This document shows, one piece after another, positions 1 through 11,605 of a DNA stretch of 64,000 nucleotides. Position numbers and translations under genes: made by a program. Source of the stretch: Volvariella volvacea V23 (taxonomy: Eukaryota > Basidiomycota > Agaricomycetes > Agaricales > Pluteaceae); the NCBI GenBank assembly GCA_000349905.1, contig KB722745.1, forward strand, positions 333,561-397,560, read 5' to 3'. Below the pieces are notes generated by a model. That model was not told the origin of the DNA and made no database searches. It worked only from the letters and a program-made list of their open reading frames with translations. Numbering within the stretch: the stretch's first letter is position 1; every line of letters begins with the position of its first letter.

Positions 1-1275
1 GCCCGGTTTTGAGGGAAACCCCGCCTTTGTCCCTCTCAGGACTTCAGGGGGCATCGAATGACGACGAAGACGCGCATCCGCGGAGCATGCTCTGTTGTCG
101 GGAGTGACAGGCTTGCAGCATTCTCGCACGCGAACACTGCTGCCTGTGGATATACACGTCGCAGTCGATATCTCTGACACCATGGTAATGTCCTCGTCCA
201 CTCCCTCCTCGTCTTCGGGAATCGTACTTGATGGAAAACGTAACGGGACACCGTCTTCTTTGGAACTTTCCAACTTCTCGAATAGCGCCTGCTCCAACTC
301 GTTGGCTAGTTCCTGCTCCACCAACTTCGCTTCCTGCCCTAGCCGCAGTTTCTGATTTTCTCTGACAACTGCCCCATAATCCTGCATCCATTCGTTGTTC
401 AGTTCGTCAAGTTGTCGTTGGTGTTCCTGCTTGAGAGCCAGCAGTTGTCGTTTTCCTTCCTCGACCTCTTGAGTTAGATCCTCCACCGAACCCTTAACAG
501 GCCCAATAACCATCTCCTCCTTCATCTCAGCCACGGCCTGCTTCATAGATTGCACGACTTCGCCGATCCCTGAGTACGTATTCGCTTCGTTCAAGATGAA
601 CCCTTTCATCACTTTTTGCAATCTCCAAACGTTATTGGCCAGCAAGAGCCTTTCGCAGAACGCATTGAAGACGCCTTCTTGAGCTGCCTGTCCTTTCGAT
701 TCCAGCTCAACCTGTAAGCGCTTGATCTCCCTTTCCTGCCTCCAGATGTGATTCGACGTCAAAAGTCGCTCGCAGAGCTCCAAGAAAGCTGGACTCCCTC
801 GGCAGTTGTGCAGTGCTCGGACATCAAAGCCCATTCGACTTGCCGAGCGTAGAAAGTCTTTGTATCGAGCTCTCTGTGCCTGCTCGACATGCTCGGTACG
901 AGATTGTACGATAGGGGGAAGGGACTTTTGTGAGAGTGAGCGATACTGCAGCTTGAGCTGCTTGGATCGTCGGGGTATGGACAGGTAACGTTCCAGCTCG
1001 TTGAGATCCTTGATGAGATGACCAGCTTTACCAGCTAGATTAGAGACGAGCTCGGATCCGTTTTGCGGTGAGACGACAACTTCATTGATGGACGTTGCTG
1101 AACGTGTTGTTTTGAGCCGTAAGACGACGTCTACAATGACGAAAGCCAGGATTAGAGAAAGGAGAGTGATGGTCCATAGCCGAGAATCGCCAGCGCTCTG
1201 GGACAATGGCACCGATGTAAGATGCCAACGGGAGGAATGGCCGAGTGATACGATGAACTGGGGGATGAAGTCCAT
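1..1275 (-). CDS. Partial single-pass membrane coiled-coil protein, runs off left edge
   Basis: The minus strand is open without a stop from an ATG at 1273-1275 to the left edge (425 codons). An in-frame TAA lies shortly upstream of the ATG, which supports this start. A hydrophobic helix at about residues 35-52 (LWTITLLSLILAFVIVDVV) is followed by a long charged region rich in Glu, Gln, Lys and Leu (about 180-345) that looks like coiled coil. Two short segments resemble each other (about 165-180 and 205-222: ERLLTSNHIWR and ERLLLANNVWR), suggesting an internal repeat. The end in view turns acidic and Ser-rich. I recognise no family, and the C-terminus is outside the window. A membrane-anchored scaffold is only a guess. 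Confidence 0.7.
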   Translation of the reverse strand, partial: MDFIPQFIVSLGHSSRWHLTSVPLSQSAGDSRLWTITLLSLILAFVIVDVVLRLKTTRSATSINEVVVSPQNGSELVSNLAGKAGHLIKDLNELERYLSIPRRSKQLKLQYRSLSQKSLPPIVQSRTEHVEQAQRARYKDFLRSASRMGFDVRALHNCRGSPAFLELCERLLTSNHIWRQEREIKRLQVELESKGQAAQEGVFNAFCERLLLANNVWRLQKVMKGFILNEANTYSGIGEVVQSMKQAVAEMKEEMVIGPVKGSVEDLTQEVEEGKRQLLALKQEHQRQLDELNNEWMQDYGAVVRENQKLRLGQEAKLVEQELANELEQALFEKLESSKEDGVPLRFPSSTIPEDEEGVDEDITMVSEISTATCISTGSSVRVRECCKPVTPDNRACSADARLRRHSMPPEVLRGTKAGFPSKPG

Positions 1276-2050
1276 CACTACCTGATAGGCTTACACCGCT
1301 GGAGCCGATATCGCAAGGTGATGGACTGGGAAGAACAGAGGGGTGAGGACCAAAGATTTGAATTTCTGACCTTCCGACGTCACCTCTCCGTCTCGCTTAT
1401 AACGTCAAATCCCTTCCCGCCTTCGTCCCTCCCGAATCTGTTGTCCTCGAGGTTGCCTCGAGCAGATGAGGTTTCCCTGGGTGAGTGGGTATCCTGGGAT
1501 GAAGGTTGCTGACTCCTAGGTTTGATGCATTATCGTCATGACTGGATAGATCTTTTTGGTGGTCATAGGGCATACGATCCAGCCAATGATGATCTGGCAT
1601 CGGGGAATTGTATCAACCATGCGCAAAACACGAGGCTTGCACACAGGCAACGCACAAGCTCGTCCCTGAATCCCTGATGTGTTGTCATAGCCCAGAATCA
1701 TGTGATCATAGGCGACCTCGACTGCGTTCAATTCATGCAATGTTCACAAACGACGCGATATGGGGGAAGCAAGACATTGTCCTTGCTGTCGTGGAGGCAA
1801 ACAATGTAGACTGCTTGGCCAGGCCGAGCCTGGTGAATCCTTGTTTTGATCACATTGGGAAACAAGTAAATGTCTTGTTTTACGTTACACAAAACACGAC
1901 CGGCATTACTTTTGGCTGTGGTTTAAGAACGAAGAAAAATAAATGCTGACATGATTGTTATATGTACTCCTAAACTACATTATGCTTGGCATATAGCGAC
2001 AAGGGTATATAAATAAGTGTATCACATTGTCTTTGTGCTGGTCACGACCA
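1276..2050. other. Intergenic, no gene seen
   Basis: This stretch lies between the start of the left-edge gene and the 3' end of the next minus-strand gene. Its short open frames (for example 1608-1949) lack codon regularity or recognisable motifs. It should hold the promoter of the left-edge gene and the 3' UTR of the F-box gene. Confidence 0.5.
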
Positions 2051-4176
2051 TTAAATAAGGGAGGGAATATAATGACCAAGGACTTTGTCAACTCTGTGCG
2101 ATGACGACTCGCCACCTGTAGCCGGATCGTATCCGCTGAAGGATATACTAGACAATTTGCATCCATGGGGATTAACGTGTCTCAGACGCCTTTTAGCTCC
2201 CCCCTTGAACTGGTTCTGACGCCGGGAAAAACATAAAAATTGGTCCACCACAGACGAAGATGCGATGTGCTTACCCACTGTTCTTCTGTATCCCACCAAG
2301 AAAGCGTGTCGTTCTCGACGATATATTTGTATTGCCATTCTAGGTGCTCTAGTGCTGGTAGCCAGTGAAGTAGCTCGTCAATCATCTTGGAAGACAATGT
2401 ATCTGTCCTCAGCGACAAGCTCTTCAGTTTTGCAGCACTTTGATTCTGTCGATTATCCAGATCCCCTGGAGAACCCTCACTGGCCCTGCAAGCAAGCGGC
2501 CCCAATTGAGCATAGAATTCCTGCTCGGTGAGGAATGGCTCCCATATCCTCAAAGTCTCCAGCGTCCCCGCAAAGCTGCTCAGGTCGGCTTTGATGGCCA
2601 CACTAGGCTCGAATTTATGACTTTGTAGGTTGATCTCGAGGTGGCGTAATTTCGGAAGCTTGATTAACGGTAGCTCTGCGCTGATGAAATGGTCGTACGC
2701 CGAGTCGCACCGCCTCTGCCAATAGAGCACTCGCGGATCGTACGCTGGGAAGGCTGGTTTATGAAGCGTCGAACTATGGAATGTGGGAGAGACCGTGGTG
2801 TAGGGACCGACGCTTAACGTTTCTAATGTTGCTGCGTGCCTCGAGATGAAACTGGGGATCGCCTTCGGGTCGTGAATGATAAGGCGGGATATATCTATGA
2901 TAATGGACAGTTCTTTCAAGTTGGGATAGTAATGAGAGTCCGAGAGGAAGAGGTTTGTCAAGTCGAAGAAGTGGGCAGAAGCGATATGAAAGGATTCGAG
3001 TGTTGAGGAGAAGAGCAAGAACATAGGAAGGAGACATTCCTGAACTACATCGCGATCTCCGTTTGGGCGAGCGTGGGTGATGGTCAAGGAAAACCGCTGG
3101 AGTTGAGATAATGGAAGATCCGTGGATAGTGGGTGTTTACGTTGCTGGGAAGCACTCATAGTCGAGGTGGTGAGAAGGGGTGGGGTAATTATGGATATAA
3201 CTTCGGTGCTTGCGCGAATGGACAAGTCTCGCAGCCGTGGACCCAGAAAGACCCAGAGGTCGCAAGCACGATTTCCCAGGACATCCGGCGCTGGTAACGA
3301 GGATTGTATGAAATCTAATCGTAAAAGCGTGACATTGGTGAAGCGATTCAAAGTCTCTCCTAAGTGTTCATGAAAATGAAAATCATGAGATCTCCTCCGT
3401 AAAGGCTTTTCTATAGCAAGGGTCGACGAAGGAACATTCGGTAGCTCCTCTGTCGTACTGTCGGACACACCAATCAACTTCTTCATGAGCGTCGAGGACA
3501 AAATTCTGGCCAGCCAGGGCTGAGGTACATCAGGGGAAGAAGGTTGTTCGCACTTCGCTGTGTGGTCCACGCGATGTGAAGGGAGCCTGCGAAATCGAAT
3601 GCTCAGTTCTTGGGCGCATTGAGGTAAGGATTCCAGTCCTCCGAGAATGTGCCTAAGGATGCAGAAGGATTCAGGGCAGTTGTCTCGATAACTGGACTGA
3701 CAGTCTGACCTCTTCAGAACGCAACACTCCTCCACCGTCCTTGCACAAATCTTGGTCAAATCACGAGAATCGGTGATATTCGGGTCCACCGTGCTGTTGT
3801 TGTCAGGTGCTCCAAATTGCTTCCAAGGACTGGTCGTGCCCAGTTCCACGTCCACCTCCATTACATGATATAAAACCTTCACACCGAGGCTCGTCAGCAG
3901 AGGGCTGAGTCCTATCACCTTCTCCGCGTCGTCGTGAAGTAATGCCCATTCTTTGTGCTTTAGAATATGGGAGGGAACAAACCCCGCTAATCCAGTAACC
4001 CCGCCAAACTCGTCGTTGCTGTCATGGGCAGACACGCGTTGTCGAGGAGGAAGAAACGACAAAATGTGTAGCCATATCTCGGGAGGGATGGAGTGGATGA
4101 TCGACGCTTGCTGTGGCTGGAGTGAAGCGCTTTGTGGACAAAGCCGCATCGTAGCAAGGGTGGGTTGGCTCAACAA
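2051..4176 (-). CDS. F-box/LRR-type protein (family A)
   Basis: The main exon is 2275-4176 and starts at an ATG. The N-terminus has an F-box-like stretch (about residues 28-42, IHSIPPEIWLHILSFLP), known to bind Skp1 in SCF ubiquitin ligases. The rest is a leucine-patterned body of several hundred residues, typical of fungal F-box proteins with degenerate LRRs. Phrases such as SRHAATLETLSV and YYPNLKELSI match equivalent positions of the protein at 38463-40200 (MHSNQLESLSI, HFPKLKSLHL), so both belong to one superfamily. A GTAAGC donor follows the Trp at 2275, and a 59-base intron (2216-2274) joins a second exon in phase, ending at 2051 (688 aa). If that intron is retained the frame stops at 2182 (664 aa). 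The substrate is unknown. Confidence 0.7.
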
Positions 4177-4927
4177 GAGATCCAGTGGTTGAGGGGTGTC
4201 TCAGAGGGAGGACGCATCAGGGTACAGGTTTATACCTTCGACGCAAGGGTCCGTTGTACGCCGGCGGCGAGAGTAGTTTATCCTGCTATGCTATGATCTC
4301 TTCATATTCGTTCGGCGCAGGTGATCCAGCAATCACTGATGTAGGGCAGGCAGTGCACCGACCCCTGAAGGTCGTCTATGGAGCGCTGGCGGTAAATAGA
4401 AGGATTTACTCACATTCGTGATGTGTCTGCACATTTGCGGCTTGATGCCGAGGTGCACGGAGTACCACAGAGAGGCTATGAATGGCTTCAGCGGGTTTCG
4501 TGCATAGTGTCCGTCTCATTCATGCATGAACCTAGCAGAATGTAACCAACATGTTTCTCGGGACTCCACGCGTCTCGGGCTCTTCGTTCAGAATATTTGT
4601 TGGAATGCCCATTTGAAACCTAGATGAACATACGGCTGGCACGTACGTCGGGCATGAAGGTCTGAGGCTGCATTGGGTATTATCACGAGTTATGGCACTC
4701 CCGACTCATCATCGCAAAGACTTGATCGATGGTACATTCCCTACCCAAGAAAGCGAGAAAGAGAGAAAACAAAAACGTCATCTAACAAGATATACATTAT
4801 GGTATACAGAAGGGATGAATCAGAGAAAGAAATTTCGAATGGGAGACTTCTATTTCAACTTGGTGGTATCATTCCAACTACGTTGAATATATTAGCCACA
4901 AGGCGTTGCAATCGATTGCAATGGAAC
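4177..4927. other. Intergenic, no gene seen
   Basis: Nothing recognisable was found on either strand. It holds the presumed promoter of the F-box gene and the 3' UTR of the carrier gene. The carrier's last codons are followed by GTAAGT at about 4926-4931, so a small terminal exon inside this stretch is possible. Confidence 0.4.
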
Positions 4928-6253
4928 TTACATATCCATGAACCATCGCCAGAGTATAGTAAACATGATGCCTTGCAACCCATTTGCCAAGATCCTGGTC
5001 TTTAGTCCCCGTCCGAGTAACCCCCTCCATCCATCGACGGCGATTACAGCTTTTGCAGCACTCAAGTAACCAATCCTAGTTTCATTAACCTGCCTATAGG
5101 TTTTCACCACTCTCAATGAGTTGGAGATAGTATCTGAGACGATCGAGGCAGAAAAGCCGATAAACGCGCGTCGGGCGAGTTTCTGCAGTGTGGTGTGGGG
5201 TTCTGGCAGGTTGGCGTCTAAGTAATTATAGGTGCCGAACCACTAGGGCAACATGTTAACATAAGCTCCTAACTGATGTTCAATAAGCATAGCATACTGG
5301 ATAGTGGCCGACAAAGGTGGCCGCGGCTGTCGCCCAAGCACCATAGAACAAGGAACCTAAACCGTAGACCCTGACCTAAAACGACATTAGGACTTTGAGG
5401 TTGTGATCGAAATTCCTGGAAGCTTACCCTATTCTTAAGGATAGCCCAGCCCCTCTTGCCCTGTGTCTGCAAGGTCGTCTTTACGGTATCAATCGGTGTC
5501 AAGATCATCCTGAAGAGCGCCGCTGCCACGGAGGCGAAGATAGTCTTGACCAACGCGGGCAGTTGCCTCATGTAGGTGTTCGATTGGAGAAGCGCGAGAA
5601 TGCCAGCATTAGCTGCAGTATCCCCAAAACGAGAGACAGGCCCCTGGATAAGAGCGGCAGAAAGACCCTGGTAGTATCTGGTCCAACCACCGTCAGCATA
5701 GAGAGTGGAGATAGCTTGTGACGTGGAGGTGCCGTAACGGTATTGGAAGTTCATGACGGTCCTCAGTGGCTGTAAAGGCTGTGAACACCAAGAAGGGAGC
5801 TCATAATGCAAGGGTTTACCATGAGCGTAAGGACCTGGAGAACCATGGCTGACAAGTTCTATCAATACGCTGCCGCTGCAAGCACGACATATGAACACAC
5901 CTGCTGCACCACTCAGTCCTCCTCCCAAGGCGCTCTTCAAAGCTTTCTTGAAATCAAACTATATGCGCGTCAGCCTCATTCATTCGACGAACTTCAGCTG
6001 TCCCACCCACATCTACATCATGCGCGTCGATGAACCCCTTGATGAAGATGGCCACGAATGTAATGCCAAGTACTGTCAGCAATCCATATACCGCCATCTC
6101 AGTTCTTGAGACTGGCGTCTTCTGAGCTTCATTAGCATCCGCCGCTGAGTGTTCGTTGCCATTCAGCTCGGGTGACGTGGAAGACGACCCGGGGTTGCCA
6201 AGAAGTGGCTGTCGCTCCCCTGAAGTACCAGCCTCGAGAGCGCTGGAAGACAT
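4928..6253 (-). CDS. Mitochondrial carrier family (SLC25-like) protein
   Basis: Six exons join in phase: 6011-6253, 5901-5958, 5820-5848, 5428-5769, 5298-5375 and 4928-5242 (354 aa). The N-terminus is a Ser/Pro/Asn-rich tail, then a hydrophobic helix (about 53-74) and the carrier body. One repeat carries the classic P-x-D-x-x-K signature (TPIDTVKTTLQ). The other two are degenerate (MPLRTVMN and a third with no Pro), as in a divergent carrier branch shared by fungi and plants. LIQGPVSRFGDTAANAG and FVGHYPWFGTYNYL are strong family landmarks. Such proteins exchange metabolites across organelle membranes, but the substrate cannot be told here. The second coding exon is only 29 bases. A GTAAGT overlapping the stop leaves the exact C-terminus open. 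Confidence 0.85.
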
Positions 6254-6483
6254 CGAGAAACGTTAAGGGAAGTAGGTGGAAAGAAGCGAAGGGGCGGTTG
6301 AGCGCCAATGCCGTGCATGCTGACAGATGATGGGAATACTGAGCAAGAACGGGAACACGATGGCATCATCGCCGAGGCGTGATCCCCTTTGCGGTTATCA
6401 GATACGTAAATAACGTCAAGAACGTGTGCTATCGATACAAACGAAATACGGGGTCGACGATGCCCAGGTCCATGTCCAATCCA

Positions 6484-6878
6484 TCATGCGCCAACGGATA
6501 CCGGTCGCGCTGAGGACTCATCCAGGTGGAGCTTCTCCAAAGCATCCTCGAACGCCTCGTCGTCGTCAGAGGTTTCGTCAGACTCTGCTTCCTCTGCCTC
6601 GCCTTCCTCGTCATCGGAAGGCTCATCCTCAAAATCAAGCTGAAAACCGCCGCATGAGCTGCTCAAGCTCTCAGAAAACGATAAACTACACTCACAGGAT
6701 CATATATTACTCTGATAATCAAACTACAACTTGGGCATGTGGCAATGTCCTCATATGCCGCTAGTTGCTTCCTCGAAATTTCAAAGCGATCTCCGCAAGG
6801 ACATGGATAATGATAAACGCCCTTTACTTCATCCCAGGCCATGTCCTCAATCTCTATCTCGTCGTAATATGCGCCCAT
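6484..6878 (-). CDS. DPH3: Diphthamide biosynthesis protein 3 (CSL zinc finger)
   Basis: Two exons (6696-6878 and 6484-6639) joined across a GTGAGT...CAG intron give 112 aa. The start was chosen at 6878 because the protein then begins [13 protein letters not shown], the conserved DPH3 start; an upstream extension to 6965 is possible but not needed. The CSL zinc finger has Cys26, Cys28, Cys48 and Cys51 in [12 protein letters not shown] and TCPSCS. DPH3 donates electrons or iron to the Dph1-Dph2 enzyme in the first step of diphthamide formation on elongation factor 2, and it also supports Elongator. The C-terminus, encoded by the second exon, is a long Asp/Glu run ([17 protein letters not shown]), longer than in minimal homologues. 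Confidence 0.93.
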
Positions 6879-9800
6879 AGCGAGGCCGTCCGCTGCTGGT
6901 GGCGGTCTTTTGGATACGGTGAATTGATGACTCAGCTCCGTCCGCCCGGCCTGAGTCACTGTCACTCGTCACATACGTGACATACCAAGTTGGGCGTTGG
7001 TACAGTGTCCCTCCATTTCCCTGGAGTTCAACCAGCTGGGTACTCTCTTAATGTCCCTTCAGTCAACCCTATACAACGGCCCCCAAGATCTCTAACTCTT
7101 AGCCTTTCCTTTCTTCTGGAACTTACCCACGTGCGTCGTTCAGGGTGCCACCCCCAAACCCACTGACTGTATGTCTAGGAGGCCGAAGGCGCGGAGTTGC
7201 ATACTGTCCAGACACGGTTGGAAGGTGCGTAGTTAATTCACTAATCATCTCGTGTAGCTTCTCACCTGGTTCATCTATCTTCCAGCAAATTTAGTGTGCT
7301 GCAGCTGGTCGCCAGGTGGTGCGTGGGGCGGAGACGACCCCGCGCGATGATAGTAGGTGACCCCATGCTCACAAAATGTCCTACTCCTCTCTGAAGAACT
7401 CATAATCCCCTCCTGTTTTTCATTTTACCCAGAGCCTCACCCCGGGTCAGGGTTCAAGTTACACGCCCACCCATCGACTTCAACGAGCCACCAACACTGA
7501 CAACCTCACAATCCTGGCCGTTAACCAGAACATCGATCAAGAATGAAGGAAGTCGAATTAGAAGGATATTGGAGTAACATGGCATCATGCACCAATAGTT
7601 GGGGCCGATTAGGGGCTTGACGGGCGCTTTCCGACCGCTTGAAGGAGCCACCTCCATGGCTGGGCCAGTCTCTGTCCTTGACATCTGTTTTAGCTCAACG
7701 GGCTTCCTGCGTGGGAAGTGGTGGGGGCAAATGGATTCATTGCACACTTTATTTTGCTATTCACCCCTTCCCATGGGGGTTATGGTAAACACAAGCTCAC
7801 GACGGCATGCCCGTCGCGATGTCTGCCCTCCGACGTCGGCAGGGGATCTGATCAAGTGTCCATCGGGCAGGCTTAAACATGTTGCAGCCGTCGGTCTCTA
7901 GTGGCGGCATTAAAATGTCCCCACCAGGGTAACTTTTACTGCGCCCGCTATTGTAGCCCCAGATTAATATAACTGAACCTAATACGAAATTTGCTGTTCA
8001 ACCAGCATACTGATCCCTGCCTGTGCTTCAGCATCCTGAAGTGTTGAAACTTGATTCCACATAGGTGGCCGTGAAGTTCGGAGTAAGGCGTTCGTGACAA
8101 TTAGAGTGTGCAAGGTGTGTGTGTGAAACATCGCTCCTGTGATTTCTCGGTAAAAGATATCAAGAATTCTGCCCTTGCATTCTCGTAACTGGGATATGTG
8201 GCCTGGCGGCCGAGCAAGCGGAAAGTATTTCTCATCTTGGCGCTGGCACCAATGATACGGGTGAACGAGTGTCAGCGACCTTTTGTAGGAGCACAAGCCT
8301 CGAGTAGACTGTAAACCTAAAACATCTAGCAATGAGGCAAACGAGAACCAGCTCTACAACGTCTTTCGGTATGATACATTCGGGTTGTTGTACTAACATA
8401 AAGGAAGACGAATGTGTCAAAAAATACTTAACCTTCGTTCCGCTCTACCGATTTTGTGGGTGATCAGATGAAGCACCCAGTGACACCAAGGACGATGGCC
8501 GGCCACACTAGAACATCGACGGAAATTAGGCTACCAATCGTGCCCTCAGAATGGAATTTAAAATTGACATTGCACGCGCAACGGAACCTTACGCATGATG
8601 ACTCTATCTTTGGTCAAACTTCCACACCAAAGCCGTTGCCGCCGAGAATCTACACTACGGTGGAACTCGTCCAGTCCAAGCCATCGATAGGGGCTGCGAG
8701 TAAGAGAATGGTAGCAGGCACTCGGGCTCTGCGGGCCTGTACACCAGACAAGTGCTTGTAACAGCTCGCCACACTTTGAGCCACTACTCTCTTCAGCTCA
8801 GCGAACTTCCCGAGGTGGCTACGTATATGCCGGCAAGCTCTCAAAATCTGCCAGCCATGACGCCAAGCCGTAAGTCCGCCCAAGAGGCGACCAAAGCAGG
8901 TTCCCTTCGATGATTGCAGTTCCTCGGAGAGTGAAATTGAACGCTCGTGTATCATATTTCGGGTAGCAATAAACCCCGGCTTTTCCCAAACAGGGTATAG
9001 ATTGTCCAAAGCTGAGCAGGCGAAAGAGGCTGCAGCAAAGAGAGGCGACTCGTGGTCCGAACACCATCAAAACGTTGCACAATTGCGTCGTGTCTTCGGT
9101 GAGCTATCTTCTGCCATAATTCAGAACCAGGCAGGTGTTGGTGATGCAATCCGATCAAGTAATGTGAATCCTGGATTGAAACCCTGCGACCCTTTAATAA
9201 AAACATCCTGCAACACAGAGATACGATGTGCTTACCTCCGTTGGATGCTAGTGTTGGAAAATGATGTCCAGCCTTTTGTTATAGTCACCATTCTCTAAAG
9301 CCGTGACCTCTACCGAATCCCGTCGTGTGCTCAGGGGATACGTGTGCCAGGAGATCTGGATAGGTAATAGTGGGGTTTATCAATTCGTTACAGCATTAGG
9401 AATAGTGGGTGTTCCTTTGCAGGTGTCACATGGAAGACGGCGAACTCAGTCAGGTACCTGCACTTTGGTACTGGATGCTATAGGTCGATACAGGATTGTA
9501 GCCACCAGCTTGAATGGCCAGGTGGATTCGACCTATATGAGGACTGGATAAGAATTATGAATGGGCTCTAGATCGATGAATGAATCACCCTTCGAGCACC
9601 ACTATGAAACCAGGACACACGACGCGTCCAGAAGGCGGATACGTTAGCGAGCTTCAAAACACCTTCAAGCTCCTGCTTATGGACCACTGATATGACCTGT
9701 CCCAATTTCAAGCCACTAGGCCTTCATTTCGACAGAGATCCCAGTCACAACCCCACTATCAGACTGCCTCCTTGATCTCCCCACCGGAACCGTTGTGGCT

Positions 9801-11149
9801 GCGACAATGAGCGATTGGGAATAATCCAAAGGGTGCAGCAGGGTCAATCCCTGTCCCGTTTGTAAGGAGTATCGAGCGGGCGGTAAGGGCTTGAGATCGA
9901 TTTCAGCATTCAGACTGGGGGCGCGCCGAAAAGCGTGTTGTAGGTTGGCGCGACGACCCGGCGGTGAGAGTCCCAACACGTGGAAGCCTCAGGACGCGGA
10001 AGGCTATAATAAAGTCGCTGAGCTCGAATGTGGATGTTTTTGTTTTTGCAATTACTGGTTTCATCTGTCCCCTGTCCCCTGAATGAAATGGCATTAACGC
10101 ATTCCGGAACATGACCTATAAGGAGATGAGCAGCCTCGTGTTTGTCGTCGATAAACTGAGTAGATAGATTAAACTGGGATGGGGATACGATTTGTCCAGT
10201 CGTGTTGCAACAGTATGGGACGAAGATTTATTTGGCCTTTTCCCCAGAAAATAAACAGGCGCCCAACACACATTGTTGTGCCCACAAACCTGTACTTCGA
10301 TTGTAATGCGTATGTTTGATTTTCCGTAAGCCTCCGTTCACCCATGAGGCCTCCTATCAGCTCCAAAACGGAATGAGGATTTCATGAGTTGCAGCCACGA
10401 TGAAGATCTTTCATTTTTGCCAATATTATGACTTCCTAGTGGACCAGAGTAAAGCGCGGCGTCCTGCTTGCACTGAAACAGAGTTCAGCCAATCATATTC
10501 ACAGGAACAGGGAGGAATTAGCCGGTTGCTGGACAAACAAAGAAATTAGATATCCCTGAAGCCAAAGTCTGAGCCAGCGAGCACCCGCTCGAGCTCGCCA
10601 CTGGCAATAAGGAGTATTATAGAAAAACTAGTCCGTAAGAGGAGAGAGATGTAGAAATATCGCGAAGATTACAGACAAAGCCGCACCTCAGATCGCTGAC
10701 GCTCCACTAGTGTGCGTAAGACCCGGATTCTTGACTAATTTTGGAGAGGATACGCGGAGGTGCCGGAGAAAAAACACAACCACAAATCCTTTCTCTCCTA
10801 TGCTGTAGGGCACACGTCGTTGCCCGCCCAAAGCAATACCACTACTCACCTTACCTCCCACCATGCCGCACCACTGCCATCAGCAACGTGCACTTCCCTG
10901 CGTAGTCCTCGGCCCCCACATCCCTCCAAGTTCGCCAGCGAGAATGTCCATCCCTTCCTGTCGTGGTTCCCCTCGTGTTTGTCGTCCCTTCCTCACTACC
11001 TATACTTGAGGTAAGTTTACCCCAATTATATACAGCTCCGCTCGACTTGGCTATATTAACCTTCTCCCAGGCCGTATGTGCGGACCACCATCCATCGGCC
11101 CTTCTTACCGGTGCATGTCAAACTCGGTCATCAAAGAGTACAACCTCTA
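6879..11149. other. Gene-poor region, no intact gene seen
   Basis: More than 4 kb holds only short open frames on both strands with no convincing splice joins or motifs. Minus-strand frames at 8650-9206 overlap in all three phases and could be a decayed gene, but I cannot name one. Nothing resembles an intact transposase or reverse transcriptase. Confidence 0.4.
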
Positions 11150-11605
11150 GCATTTCCGCATGCTCCTCGATGCAAGCAAGGACACCACGTTGCCTAACGC
11201 CTACTTCTTGCCACCGGGTATGGCTCACTCCTCCCTGCTCTCGAATCACTCAGCGAAGGCCGCCCCAGGCTCGCTGGTATGAACGGTCTTCTTCGCAAAT
11301 CAGCGGCTCCTCTTAATAGACCTCCCGAAGCCTCCTAATCAAGTTCATCCGGTGCGAATCCCAGTGGGGTGCTATTAAGTCGGTCATAACCCCTATGGCG
11401 TGAGTCCGAGTACTTGCGATTAATGATGATGGGCAAGGCAGGGATGGATGGGTTCATTGGTATAGTGCCTGTTGATATAACTGGTAAGTGCAAACTGGTT
11501 ATCACTTTGGTCTCGGGTCTCTTCTAATGGTTTTATCTCCTCGTGTAGATGGCCGTATTATGGCCATCAACCGGAGAATTATAAATTCTAGCAGCACCTG
11601 ATCCC
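11150..11605 (+). pseudogene. Decayed spliced gene of unknown family
   Basis: A coherent peptide can be read only by changing frames: LPNAYFLPPG (about 11190-11218), then LIKFIRCESQWGAIKSVITP (about 11338-11395), then ESEYLR and GMDGFIGIVPVDIT (about 11405-11481). After a clean intron (GTAAGT at about 11482, TAG near 11544) it continues DGRIMAINRRIIN. A preserved donor and acceptor beside broken frames points to a once-spliced gene now carrying frameshifts. A stop also interrupts the part before LPNAYF. I do not recognise the family. Confidence 0.4.

Noticed and set aside
8650..9206. Three overlapping minus-strand frames considered as a decayed gene
   Set aside because: No block was recognisable, and a GTAAGC near 9235 is not enough to support splicing.
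11340..11540. tRNA-like phrases (gtgcgaatccc; ttcattggtatagtg)
   Set aside because: They do not fit together as acceptor, D and T arms of one cloverleaf.
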